From the NCBI RefSeq assembly GCF_035046485.1, contig NC_085137.1, positions 311,127,164 through 311,191,163 of the forward strand: DNA of 64,000 nt, given 5' to 3'. The DNA is from Aedes albopictus. Lineage: Eukaryota; Arthropoda; Insecta; Diptera; Culicidae. Positions 43,390 to 53,935 of this stretch are shown one piece after another. Numbering within the stretch: the first letter of the stretch is position 1; the number at the start of each line of letters is the position of its first letter. Both the position numbers and the translations under genes were made by a program. The notes beneath the pieces were generated by a model. The model was given only the letters and a program-made list of their open reading frames with translations, did not search any database and had not been told where the DNA came from.

Positions 43390-45573
43390 GCGATAATATT
43401 TTGGGGAACTATTTACCTGTCTACCCTATCTGACTTCCAGTTTGCTTATCAATCTGGTAAGTCAACGGTTACAGCACTTCATTCGCTAGTAACAAAAGTG
43501 GAAAAAACGTTTTCAGCAAAAGAAATAGCTCTATGCGCCTTTTTAGACATAGAAGGAGCATTTGATAATGCCTCCTATTCATCTATGAAGCGTGCCATGG
43601 AGAACAAAAACTTCGACCAATGTATCATACATTGGATTTATACTGTGCTTGCAAAAAGAGAAATCACCTCTGAGCTGGGAAGTTCTTTTATAACAGTAAG
43701 GGCAACGAAAGGTTGCCCTCAAGGAGGAGTCCTCTCACCACTATTGTGGTCCTTAGTTGTAGACGATCTTCTAAGAAGCTTGAAGGAAAAAGGTTTCGAA
43801 GTTGTGGGCTTTGCAGACGATATAGTCATAATAGTGAGAGGAAAGTATGACGAAACTGTTTCGGAGAGAATGCAAAGGGCCCTAAACTATACACATTCAT
43901 GGTGTATTAAGGAGGGCCTTAGCATCAACCCGTCAAAAGCCGTAATTGTCCCTTTCACTAGGAGAAGGAAGATCAACCTAAAAGCTTTTCGGCTTGGAGG
44001 GATACAAATTCATCCTAGTGATCGAGTCAAATACTTAGGTTTGATACTGGATGCTAAACTGAACTGGAATGCTCAAATTGAGTCCGTGATCGGTAAGGCA
44101 ACAAGTGCGTTCTGGTTATGCTCCAAAACTATTGGCAGGAAGTGGGGCTTGAAACCAAAAATGATAATGTGGATTTATACTGCCATAATCCGCCCAAAAG
44201 TGACGTATGCTTCGTTTGTATGGTGGCCCAAAACAAAAGAGGCTACCACGCAATCAAAGCTTGCGAAAATTCAACGTCTTGCGTCCATTGCTGTTACAGG
44301 AGCGATGCGAAGCACTCCATCAAAAGCTTTAGATGCGATTCTCAATCTGCTACCTTTGCACGAGTACGTGCAATTAGAAGCAGAAAAGGAATTGCTGAGA
44401 CTTGAACGAGTTGAAATGTTTATGCCAGGTGATCTTGTAGGTCACCTGAGCATTTCACAATACTTCCAAAATAGGCCAGTAATGAAAATGATTAAAGACT
44501 GGATGAAACCTGTGGAGAACCATGATGTTCCTTACAAGTTGCACGAAACAACTCGTGCAGATTGGGAAGTCGGAGGTCCCACTGTTCGTCAAGGGTCAAT
44601 CAAATTCTTCACAGATGGCTCAAAAGTTGGAATAAAAACGGGAGCGGGAATCTACGGCCCTGGAATACAAATTTCAGTGGCGATGGGACACTATCCTACG
44701 GTGTTTCAAGCAGAGATTCTTGCTATTTTGAAATGCGCAAATATCTGCCTTGAGAGAAAATACAGATACGCAAATATTTGTATTTTCTCAGATAGTCAAG
44801 CTGCACTAAAAGCATTGTGCGCTTACAAATGTACTTCAAAGCTTGTCTGGGAATGCATTCTTTCACTGCGCAGGCTGTGCCAAGGGAATTCAGTAAACTT
44901 ATACTGGGTTCCAGGTCACTGTGGCATTGAAGGAAATGAAATGGCAGACGAGCTTGCTAAAAGTGGTTCCAATTTACAGTTTGCTGGTCCAGAACCATTC
45001 TGTGGTATATCAAACTGTACAATTAAAATTGACCTGAAACGCTGGGCTGAGCAGAGGGTGATATCCAATTGGATGGACGTCAAAAATTGCAATCAGTCAA
45101 AACGATTTATAACACCAAATGCTTCTAAAACCAAAAAGCTCTTAGAGCTCAACAAGAGAGCTCTATGTACATACACTGGCCTAGTAACTGGACACTGCCC
45201 GAGCAGGTATCACTTGAAAAATATTGGCCATATTCAGAGTGATATCTGTCGTTTCTGTAATACGGAACGTGAAACCTCGGAACATCTGCTTTGCAGTTGT
45301 GGTGCTTTATACACGCGCAGGCAAAGATTTCTAAATAGTGGTTGCTTGCAACCCAGTGAGATCTGGTCTGCAAAACCTGGGAAGGTCTTGGAGTTTATTA
45401 ATTCCATTGCACCTGACTGGGAGACGACGCGTCGTGGCAGTAGCTGATTACTTGACACATGGTAATTAGCTGGCTAGATGCGAATATCAAAACGGGACAT
45501 GCCACAAAAGTTCAGCCTATTGGACGCAGTGGCTTAATTTCCCCAACAGGGGAGGAAAAAAAAAAAAAAAACC
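43390..45573 (+). mobile_element. 5'-truncated LOA/I-type LINE
   Basis: A non-LTR retrotransposon begins in the middle of its reverse transcriptase and ends with a short 3' UTR and a 16-nt A run (45558-45573). It inserted into the older inverted-repeat element. The reading frame is open to its natural stop, so this truncated copy is fairly young. Confidence 0.85.
43405..45447 (+). CDS. LINE ORF2 fragment: reverse transcriptase and RNase H
   Basis: The frame is open from the truncation to TGA; an ATG start is absent. RT motifs in order: FQFAYQSGKSTVTALHSLV, FLDIEGAFDNAS, GCPQGGVLSPLLWSLVVDD, then VGFADDIVIIV with the catalytic ADD. The thumb follows, then RNase H: FFTDGSKVGIKTGAG (first Asp), FQAEILAIL (Glu), FSDSQAALKAL (Asp) and WVPGHCGIEGNEMADELA. 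The C-terminus has a CCHC-like HIQSDICRFCNTERETSEHL. RT followed by RNase H fits the LOA, I or related clades. The missing 5' part would hold the endonuclease, so this copy cannot move itself. Confidence 0.88.
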   Translation, partial: GTIYLSTLSDFQFAYQSGKSTVTALHSLVTKVEKTFSAKEIALCAFLDIEGAFDNASYSSMKRAMENKNFDQCIIHWIYTVLAKREITSELGSSFITVRATKGCPQGGVLSPLLWSLVVDDLLRSLKEKGFEVVGFADDIVIIVRGKYDETVSERMQRALNYTHSWCIKEGLSINPSKAVIVPFTRRRKINLKAFRLGGIQIHPSDRVKYLGLILDAKLNWNAQIESVIGKATSAFWLCSKTIGRKWGLKPKMIMWIYTAIIRPKVTYASFVWWPKTKEATTQSKLAKIQRLASIAVTGAMRSTPSKALDAILNLLPLHEYVQLEAEKELLRLERVEMFMPGDLVGHLSISQYFQNRPVMKMIKDWMKPVENHDVPYKLHETTRADWEVGGPTVRQGSIKFFTDGSKVGIKTGAGIYGPGIQISVAMGHYPTVFQAEILAILKCANICLERKYRYANICIFSDSQAALKALCAYKCTSKLVWECILSLRRLCQGNSVNLYWVPGHCGIEGNEMADELAKSGSNLQFAGPEPFCGISNCTIKIDLKRWAEQRVISNWMDVKNCNQSKRFITPNASKTKKLLELNKRALCTYTGLVTGHCPSRYHLKNIGHIQSDICRFCNTERETSEHLLCSCGALYTRRQRFLNSGCLQPSEIWSAKPGKVLEFINSIAPDWETTRRGSS

Positions 45574-46700
45574 TGTTTTTACAACGGACTGCAAGGTAGA
45601 CGATAGTGAAAGCAGGATTGCCGGTTATGGAACCGGCGTAAAGAACCTCCAGGACTGTTTATTGTTATGAAATTCCTCCTGGCCGTTGGTGATCCAACAC
45701 GTTTAAATTTTGCTGATTTATTGAATACACTGCATAAAATAATCGCATGTTATTTTTCCGCAGTATAACTTTTTAATATTCGCAAGTATACTTTTTAAAC
45801 TGAGCAAAGTGTAAATGCAGAGAAAACAAAAATGGTATCAAATAAAATCGTACTAAGTTTTATTTCGTTTTTGATTGACTATCGTTTTTTGTCAATTGTT
45901 TTGTCTAACTGTAACTGTAACCGTAACTGAAAGTGATTCCGAAGTGTAAGATATTTTTATGTTATAGTTTTGAAGGACATAATCAATTGATAAACTGCAC
46001 ACCCACTTTACAGCATGTACCAAAAACGACACAAAAAGGGACAGTTACAGTTAGACAAAATAATTGACAAAAACGATTGTAATTATTTTCCCCCTGAGGA
46101 AGACACTATCCCCGTGTCGAAACGTCGGATGAATAAAACAACTCGTTTTTTAAATCCCAAGACTGCGTAGCCGTTAATCAATAGAAATAGAAACATCCTT
46201 GATTTCTTTGTGTAGGGTATTGGCACAGACAAACAGACGTAACACTCTTCAAAACGACTTGGCACATGCATTTAACGATTAATTTGAATTCCATTTGATT
46301 TGCGTGATCGTTCCACCAGAGGCGCTAGTATTCGATTGCTTTGACGTTTTCAAGTGTACACGTTGCTGAAGGATGCAAACGAGTTAGTAATCCTACATTA
46401 TAGAGATGTGCGGATGCGGCCATTGTGAGCCAATCGAGCAGAGAGAACTGTCAAAGTGTGAGCCAAATGTACATGTTTATCGTTTGTCACGGTGTGTCAA
46501 AAACCGTTATTAACAAATAAAAATGTCCACCCAGATGGCACCCGGCATTCGAATGATATACTATTCTAGTATCTCCTCTGAAAATTTGAAAATTTTTCAT
46601 CGAGGGAAACTAATGTTTTTGTGATTTGAAGATTTTGAGCCTTTTCTTTAGGATTTCCGCTATTAACAAATAAAAATGTACTCCAAACCCGGCATACGAT

Positions 46701-46856
46701 AGGGGCTGTTCATAAACCACGTAGACCAAAATTCAGCCATCTCAGACCCCCCCCCCCTCCCCCCTTTTGAATTTTGAAATTTGTATGGAGCGTAGACTTT
46801 GGTCAACCACCCCCCCCCACCCCCCAAAAAGTCTACGGGGTTTATGAACGGCCCCT
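46701..46856. mobile_element. Small palindromic MITE with C-rich centre
   Basis: AGGGGCTGTTCATAAACCACG and the complement ending TTTATGAACGGCCCCT form the arms. GTAGACC and GTCTACG pair further in. Runs of C occupy the loop. Confidence 0.75.
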
Positions 46857-47014
46857 TAGATATACTATTATAGTACCTCCTCCGAAATTTTGAAAATGTT
46901 TTATCGAGGGAAACGAAAGTTTTTACTGTTTGAAGATTTTTTTCTATTTTCATAGAATTAGCTCATATATGGCAATATTGTCATACGGTGCTCTTTATAT
47001 CATAAACAAATAAT

Positions 47015-47269
47015 AACACTGCTCAACAAAATTTAAAAAAAGTTCGTATTATGAGATGAGAAAAAAAGGACTGGGTTTTGGAACCCTAGAAGTGTCATAG
47101 TGAAAGAATTTTCGAAAAATATTGGAACGGGACTTCACAGTTCAAAATCGAAGTTTGAATAGAGAACTTAGGGTGTTCAATTGATATACGCATTAGGGTT
47201 TCTAGGGTCACAAACCACTATTATTTTTTTTTCTCATCTCATAACGCGAACTATTGTTGAACGGTGTAA
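47015..47269. mobile_element. Foldback element, about 255 bp
   Basis: GCTCAACAAAA and GTTCGTATTATGAGATGAGA at the left are matched by TCTCATCTCATAACGCGAAC and TTGTTGAACGG at the right. The inner parts AACCCTAGAA and TTTCTAGGGT also pair. Confidence 0.65.
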
Positions 47270-47605
47270 TGAGAATCATAAATTCCAAAAGTACAATATT
47301 CAAGCAACTTCTCTGAAAATTTGACAACATTTCATTGAGAGGAATGTCAATTACCGTGGTTTGAGAATCTAATTAATATTCCATAGTTCTACCTGCTACG
47401 CGAATACAAATAAAAATGTGGCACGCCGTGAGCGTTGATTACATAAACTTTCTAAGAGTTTGAAACCGGTTTTTTATTGTTTTTAAGCACGTTATATGTT
47501 GGTATCTTGTCGGGGAATTTGAAAACGTTTATGGTTAAATGAGAGTTAAAGTAAATTAACAGCCAAAGATCTTGGTATTCCTATTTAGGAAGCTTTGTTG
47601 ATATA

Positions 47606-48268
47606 ACACAGCGCAACATTTTTTTGTCTCAAGAGCAGACTTATGTGTCTCCGAAGGATTTTGGGCCGCTGAATCCGAATCAAGGCTCAAATTTGCTCCA
47701 ACACGTCACAATTTTGAGCTATACCTCAATTTATAGGGCAAAATATGCGATTTTGGCTTTTTTGACTGCAAGCCTTGAGGCATGGAAATATTTTTTTTAA
47801 GCAATCAAAAGGTTAATTGGTCAATTAACATCTAAATTAACGACTCATGTAAAATATTTAGTTTTACCTAATCAAATTTGATAGATTTAAGCATTTTATG
47901 TTAGTATGAAAACTTGCATGCAACTTTTGGAGGGTGCCTTGTATGGGAAATACCGTATCTAACATAAATCGCTTAAAACTATCAAATTCGATTTGGTAAA
48001 ACGGAATATTTTGCATGAGTCTTTAATTTAGATGTTATTTGACCAAATAACCTTTTGATTGCTTAAAAAAATATTTCCATGCTTAATGGCTTGCAGTCAA
48101 AAAAGCTCAAAATCGCATATTTTGCCATATAAATTGAGGTATTACTCAAAACTGTGACGTGTTGGAGCAAATCTGAGTGCGGATTCGGATTCAGCGGCCC
48201 AAAATCTGTCAGAGACACATAAGTTTGCTCTTGAGACAGACCAAAAGTTAATTTTTGTTACGCTGTGT
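47606..48268. mobile_element. Long hairpin, 663 bp, arms of about 300 bp
   Basis: ACACAGCGCAACA at the left and TTGTTACGCTGTGT at the right are terminal. Inverted similarity runs nearly to the centre, for example TTGTCTCAAGAGCA against TGCTCTTGAGACA and AAATATGCGATTTTG against CAAAATCGCATATTTTG. Confidence 0.8.
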
Positions 48269-49717
48269 AATGTTTAAGTTCGAAGTGAACCTAAATGCTA
48301 ATCGTTTTACTAGCCAGTTACTAACGTGTTTTCCGTGAATATAGAAATATTTCATTTGAATGATGATCAGTAACAACAATTTTAAGCTTTGATTTCAATT
48401 TCGTTGGAGATTATGCATACTATCGCTTTGTCTATAAACACGATAAAAACACTTAATGAGTTTTATAACAGTATCGCAAAAAATGTGTTATATAATCAAA
48501 GTTTGAGGTGAGTTACAAAATATATATTCATTGCGAGCAATGATTAACGTGGAACGATTCGTCATTGAAATCATCGTCATCATCAAACATATGAAAGCAG
48601 TTTTTACATTGAAAACTAAAGTTTTTACAACAAAAATGTATTCACTGTATTCCTCATGAGGAAAGGAAAACAATGAATACATTTTCATAGTCATTGTTTT
48701 GATTTACAATGGAAAATTTGCTTTTCAATTTCCGAAAAAAAATGATGACGGATGATTGAGCCATAATATGAGAAATTGAAATAATATTCTATGAAGTTAC
48801 TACATTTTCAATGCACTTTATCATATCTTATATTTTTAAACCACTGTATTTTGCGATCGTTTCGATGAATGTTGTCAAATTTTCAGAGAAGTTGTTTGAA
48901 TGGTGTATCTTTGGAATAGTGTTTGTGAAACTTATTCAAGCTTGCTATTTGATGAAAACATTCGCGAAATGATGCGATTTGCTTTCGACAACGAATACGT
49001 TTTCACCCATCCTCGCTTTATTCAATCAACCTCCCATACGAGTAGCACACGACCGGACTCAACACTGATCAGCATAGTTGACTCTTCCTTTTCGCCGTTG
49101 AGCCGTTGCGTTCTAGCCAAGCATCTCTTTTTATCGCTTCCGATGCTTTTCGACAGCTTATCGCGAAGCATCGTTGGCTGGAAGCTTTATTAGTATGGTA
49201 TCGGTACATGCGAATGTTGCTTCTGTGTGCGTGTCGAGCGTTCGTGCCGTAGCTTCGCAAACCAACCTATTCAGTATGGTTCGGCTGTTCGGGCGAGCGT
49301 GTGGCGGCACAGTCAGATGTGTGCAAAATCGTTTGTGATTTACATCATGTTCGTTTTGCCACCTCTTTGCTGCTGGTCATCGCTGATCAGTGCACAGTTC
49401 AATCGCACGCGATAAATATACAGTTGATGAGTTGTGATGAGCACTAGTGAGGTGATAATTTGCATCATTGAACTTATTAATATTTGTTTATGGTTTGAAA
49501 AGCCAATGAAACATGAGCTAATTCTATGAAAAGAGGAAATTCTTCAAACTGTAAATACTTTCGTTTCCCTCGATGAAACATTTTCAAATTTTCAGAGGAG
49601 ATACTAGAATAATGTATCATTCGAATGTCGGCTCCATTTGGGTGGACATTTTTATTTGTTAATAACGGTTTTTGGTACACCGTGTTGTATGAAGGCGTTG
49701 TTTAAACGGTATTGCAA

Positions 49718-50064
49718 TCTATATAAATAAATATATAAAAATATATATCTATATAAATAAATATATAAAAATGAGTTTGAAGTTCCTTTGAGGCAACAAA
49801 ACTCAAGAACGGATGAACCGACCAGCATGAATCTTGCACGGTTTGATCAGTATTCATGATGGCTGTGTTTATATGTACAAAACGTTACGAAAAATCAACT
49901 TATAAGAAGAGCAATTGTAAAATTACTGAAAATCTTATTAACGGGGAAGAAATTCAAAACGATCGCAATAAAACCAATCTAGAGTGCGGTGCCTAAATGA
50001 GCCCACAACAGTTGTCAAACAAACACAACCAAAATGGCAGTACAACGTCTGCCGGGACAGCTAG
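49718..50064 (+). mobile_element. Helitron-like non-autonomous element
   Basis: The element starts TCTATATAAATAAATATATA and ends CTGCCGGGACAGCTAG. The flanking bases are A on the left and T on the right, with no target duplication. TC start, CTAG end and A/T insertion are Helitron features. No Rep/helicase frame is present. Confidence 0.6.
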
Positions 50065-50404
50065 TCGATAATAAACATATTACAAATATTTATTTTTACT
50101 ATCGAGAATTTGATGGCATATATAAATTTAGTAAGAAAATAATATTTAATTAATTCTGCTTTCAAGAGCTTATGCTCATGAGGAAACTTTTGCCGAATCG
50201 ACATACAGGGGATACTCAAAATAACTGGGACAGGTAAAATTTTCACTTTTCAAAAAATGTTCAACTCGCTGTACCTTTTCGAAAAGGGCATCAAATATTC
50301 TCAAAGTTTTACTGTAAGTTCATCAACTAGTTGTGTATTAGTGGTTCAAATTAGGAAAAGATCGGGCCATTCTACATGAAGTTATAAATATTCTCTATAT
50401 CTCC

Positions 50405-50427
50405 GGGGGGGGGGGGGGGGGGGGGGG
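50405..50427 (+). repeat. Homopolymer run of 23 G
   Basis: An uninterrupted G run is followed by TGCGGGGG. The length in the assembly may be unreliable. Confidence 0.9.
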
Positions 50428-50584
50428 TGCGGGGGCAATAAATAATTCAAGAAATTCAAAAAATTTAAACTAGAGTCGCCAAAAGCCAAAAATGTCTTAA
50501 CAAAACCGATGAGTTTCATGATTTTGCCTAATTGTTTGGGAAATTTTTCATCAAACACGTTTATTATTTTCCCTGCACCGAAGT

Positions 50585-50770
50585 GATTTATCCAGGACCT
50601 CCTCTAGAGCTTTCTACGGGATTCCTTCAGGAATTCCAGTAAGGTTTTGTCCTGTGATTCCTCAGCAATTTTTTCCAGGAATTGTTCAAGCGATCTCAAA
50701 TGGAATTTCACTATGGATTTGCTTAATGATTCCTCTTGGGATTCACTCGAAGAATTCTTCTGGACATATT
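50585..50770. repeat. Short degenerate GGAATTCC-type array
   Basis: Pyrimidine-rich units such as GGATTCCTTCAGGAATTCC and GATTCCTCTTGGGATTC belong to the family seen at 12095-13330, in the opposite orientation. Confidence 0.65.
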
Positions 50771-51586
50771 CGCAATACCCACTTCAAAATATGACAGCTC
50801 GGAGTCCACCTTCCAGCCCTAAAATTTGGCTGGATGGTCAAAGACTTTTCTTTAACATATTGACAAAACAAGCAAAAGGTAGAAAGGTTTTTGATGTATT
50901 AAATTACCATTTTCAAGTTGTAGTAAATTTAAAAATAAAACCTTGTGAACTGTTTGAAACTTTTGGTTTTTTGAAAGAGTTGAAGCCTAACTATAATTTC
51001 CAATTTCAAGTAGTGCTGAGAAAAAAATAGAAATAGACAGGATTGCACACCAACTCAAATAAATGTTGGAAACATTCTGAGAAGTTTACATTGAAACTTT
51101 CTTGGTGTGTAAACATTGCCTAGATAAGCAACTTTGCATACATAATTTCTTCTTTTTATCTAGACTGCCTTTTGAAAAGGGCTAGTAAAAATGTATACAG
51201 GTTGAACTCGATTATCCAGGATTCGATTATCCGGAATTTTAGACTCGATTATCCGGGTTTAGACTGTTCAATTGAAACGAGCATTTCACTTGCAAACGCC
51301 TCAGACATGTTTAGTTCAATGAAATTGAAGATTTGTTTACACTCAGCAAATGACTTGAGTGTCCACTTGAATGCTTTTGAATGCATCTCATTTGAAGCAA
51401 ATGCTTACATTGTTCAACTCGTACGGTGTGTAAGAAAACCGAATTGATTTTATCCCGCTTTACTTATGACTTGAATGCAACTCACATGAATCGCGGGTTT
51501 AGACGATACAAGTGAGATGATTTCGTTTAACCCTTCTAGGATGTTCAGCTGACGTCGTAATGCGCGTAGATAGTAGACTTAAACCA
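50771..51586. other. AT-rich stretch with a CGATTATCCGG motif cluster
   Basis: Three copies of CTCGATTATCCGG or variants lie at 51207-51262. They resemble the end of a pogo/Tigger-type DNA transposon, but no partner end is found. The 127-residue open frame at 50647-51030 starts in the degenerate array and has no motif. Confidence 0.4.
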
Positions 51587-52400
51587 AATGCGTATTAGTA
51601 TGGGACAAACATCAAACTCTCGCTCCAGTTGACTTTTTCGATTCCATTTAGGTCTCATATGAACTGTACAAAATTTCAGCGCAATCGGTGAAAGTATAAT
51701 TAAGCGCAAGTGGTTCAAAGTTTACATAGGATTTACTATGGGAAAAGTTACACTTTCAGATAAAAATTCCCGGAGGTCGCCCCTTGTCTCCTTAATTTAA
51801 ATCGATCAACGCTACTTGTAGAAAAATCATTAATGAAACTTTCCTCCGAAGACCGCAAAACAATTAGATGCTTGTGGAAAAAGTTATTGATTTATTACCG
51901 ATTAGTGATCCAACGAACGGCTTTTTTGTTTTGTTTTATCAGCAGCACTGCTGCTGCCGTTGCTGCATGGGGTGGCGGGTGGCATCACCACCCCCAGAAA
52001 CAGCAGCAGCCAAGGCAGCAGATACAGTGCTGCTGATAAAACAAAACAAAAAGCCGTTCGTCGGATTACTAATCGGTAATAAATCAATAACTTTTTCCGC
52101 AAGCATCCAATTGTTTTTCGTTCTTCGGAAGAAAGTTTCATAAATGATTTTTCTACAAGAAGCGTTGATCGATTTGAATTAAGGAGACAAGGGGCGACCT
52201 CTGGGATTTTTTGTTTGAAAGTGCAACTTTTCCCATAGTAAATCCTATGTAAACTTTGAACCGCTTGCTCTAAATTATAGTTTCACCGATTGCGCTGAAA
52301 TTTTGTAGAGTTCATATGGGACCTAAATGGGATCTAAAAAGTCGACTGGAGCGAGGATTTATTTTTTCCATACAAGCGTGTCCTATACTAATGCGTATAA
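51587..52400. mobile_element. Giant foldback element, about 810 bp, arms of about 370 bp
   Basis: ATGCGTATTAGTATGGGACA on the left matches the complement of TGTCCTATACTAATGCG on the right. The arms remain complementary through AAATTTCAGCGCAATCGGTG, AAGTTTACATAGGATTTAC and CGATCAACGCT up to a CAGCAG-rich loop at about 51955-52030. The arms encode mirror-image open frames that start MKLSSEDRKTI and MKLSSEERKTI, a by-product of the symmetry. Confidence 0.88.
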
Positions 52401-52460
52401 TTCGTTGCAAAACTAGACAAACCAAATCAGTCATGTACCAACAACAACGTGACAAGGCAG

Positions 52461-52660
52461 TTACAGTTGAAGCTTTACTTGGCAACTAGCGCCACCTAGT
52501 GGCGAAATCACCAATTTATTGTTGAATCACCAGATTGCTCTTGACTTCCTGAAGAACTTTGCTGAAGACGGCTCTTTTCAATCTTCTCTGGATTTCGAGA
52601 TAGCGGAGTTTGAAGCTTTACTTGACAACTAGCACCACTTAGCGGCGAGATCACCAACTA
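52461..52660. repeat. About 125-bp satellite (GCGCCACCTAG unit), first block
   Basis: The unit reads GACAACTAGCGCCACCTAG, GGCGAAATCACCAA, GTTGAATCACCAGATTGCTC, TTGACTTCCTGAAGAAC, TTTGCCGAAGACG, then CTCGAGATAGCGGAGTTTGA. Further blocks lie at 53938-54061, 62563-62765 and 63060-63200, so one array has been split by insertions. Confidence 0.85.
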
Positions 52661-53935
52661 AGGACTGTTCAATTTACAAAACGGACAACTTTACAAGGCT
52701 ATAAAAAGAAGACACGTAGTTCAAATTTAATCACCCTTGCTTCGATGTTCAGTACATCATCTATCATTATAGTGAACATTTTTGAATCGAATAAAAATAG
52801 TTTTGTTTTATAGAAAATCGGCCAGGTGTTAAATAATGTGAATTTTTCGATTGTTGAAAATTGAAAATATATATAAAATTACTGTTCACATATGGTATAT
52901 CGTTTTTAATACCAGAAAAGTATGTGCCATGCTGCAGCAGCATGAGTAATAATCATTCTGGCAAAATTTAAACTCAATCGGAAAATTAAGTGTTGAGATA
53001 TTAAAGTCTGAAGTAAGATTCGATTTTTTCAATAAAATTCAATTGTAAAGCAAAAAAGGGCATGAAAATATTAAATAATCAATTTTTATGCATCCAGTCG
53101 AAAGTGGGAATAATGTGGTTTTAAATGCAGAAAACTGATTCTTAATAGCATTGCTGGTTTGGTTATTGTGCGCTATTGCAGACACAGTAATCAAAACGGT
53201 TTCGTTTTTTAAAGGTTCTTACAAATAACAATGCAACCTAATGCAAATTTTGCATAAAAATAATGTTGGAAATGAAATCTTTGCATCCGATTATTATTAA
53301 ATAAGGTGTACAATAACGTAGGACCAACTTTGCTGAAAATAATAATAACAAGATTCGCTAGAGTCGAAAATCTGCATCAATGGAGCAAAAAGAATGTTTT
53401 TTTTTTAATATGGCCATCCTTATGGATTGAATTTTTGATGAAAAATGCAATTATAAGTATTTTATTCTTCTGTATCATTCAAAGAGCAATATTCTACTAC
53501 TCTGGACAAATTTTTAGCCGAATCCGTGATGTTATTGCAGCACAGGACTTAAATGAACATTTTTTCATAATTTCTATGAAAACAAGGCAACTCACTATAT
53601 CAAGCCGGAGACTGCTTGGTGCATTATTACTGACCAACTATTATTTAAGCCTTACCTTTAGTAGAATAGTATAAGATTCCAATATTGGAAACTTCATGAA
53701 AATGTGCATATCAAGTATGTTGAAAGTTATGTCGAATTTTGAGAATGGGTTTTTATTGATCTTTTACGAAAACCGCTTCAGTTACACAATAAAGAACATT
53801 TTGCTTAATGTTTTATTTGTCCTACATTTGAGAATAGCTATAGAAAGTTATGCAAAAAACTGATAATGATTTTATTGAAAAATAAAGAAAGATATCGCAC
53901 AAGCAAGTTGTCCGTTTAATAAATTGAACAGTCCT
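52661..53935. mobile_element. 1275-bp TA-target element in the satellite
   Basis: AGGACTGTTCAATTTA and its near-perfect complement ending TTGAACAGTCCT are the ends, with GGACAACTT and AAGTTGTCC pairing further in. TA flanks both sides (52659-52660 and 53936-53937), and satellite sequence continues across it. The open frame at 53306-53674 has no transposase signature, so the element looks non-autonomous, Tc1/mariner-like by target. Confidence 0.85.

Larger units (their letters stand above)
42574..46181. mobile_element. Inverted-repeat element with about 100-bp arms, split by a LINE
   Basis: TTGATTAACGGCTACGCAGT at 42574 pairs with the complement ending at 46181. Complementarity continues for about 103 bp to TGTAATTATTTTCCCCC, with only small differences. 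Each arm contains CCTGAGGAAGACACTATCCC then GTGTCGAAACGTCGG, or the complement. The interior keeps parts of an unrecognised sequence (42700-43390 and 45574-46076), divided by the LINE at 43390-45573. A Penelope-type repeat or a foldback DNA element are both possible. Confidence 0.7.
46488..49684. mobile_element. 3.2-kb composite bounded by about 125-bp inverted repeats
   Basis: CACGGTGTGTCAAAAACCG at the left pairs with CGGTTTTTGGTACACCGTG at the right. Complementarity continues through AACAAATAAAAATGTCCACC and TTTTCATCGAGGGAAAC. Related sub-repeats recur at 46660-46700 and 46860-46960. Inside are three smaller palindromes (46701-46856, 47015-47269, 47606-48268) and a more complex segment at 48990-49420. 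No transposase is recognised. Confidence 0.6.

Noticed and set aside
51833..52141. Mirror-image open frames MKLSSEDRK / MKLSSEERK as a gene pair
   Set aside because: They are the two arms of one palindrome; the similarity is structural and no family is recognised.
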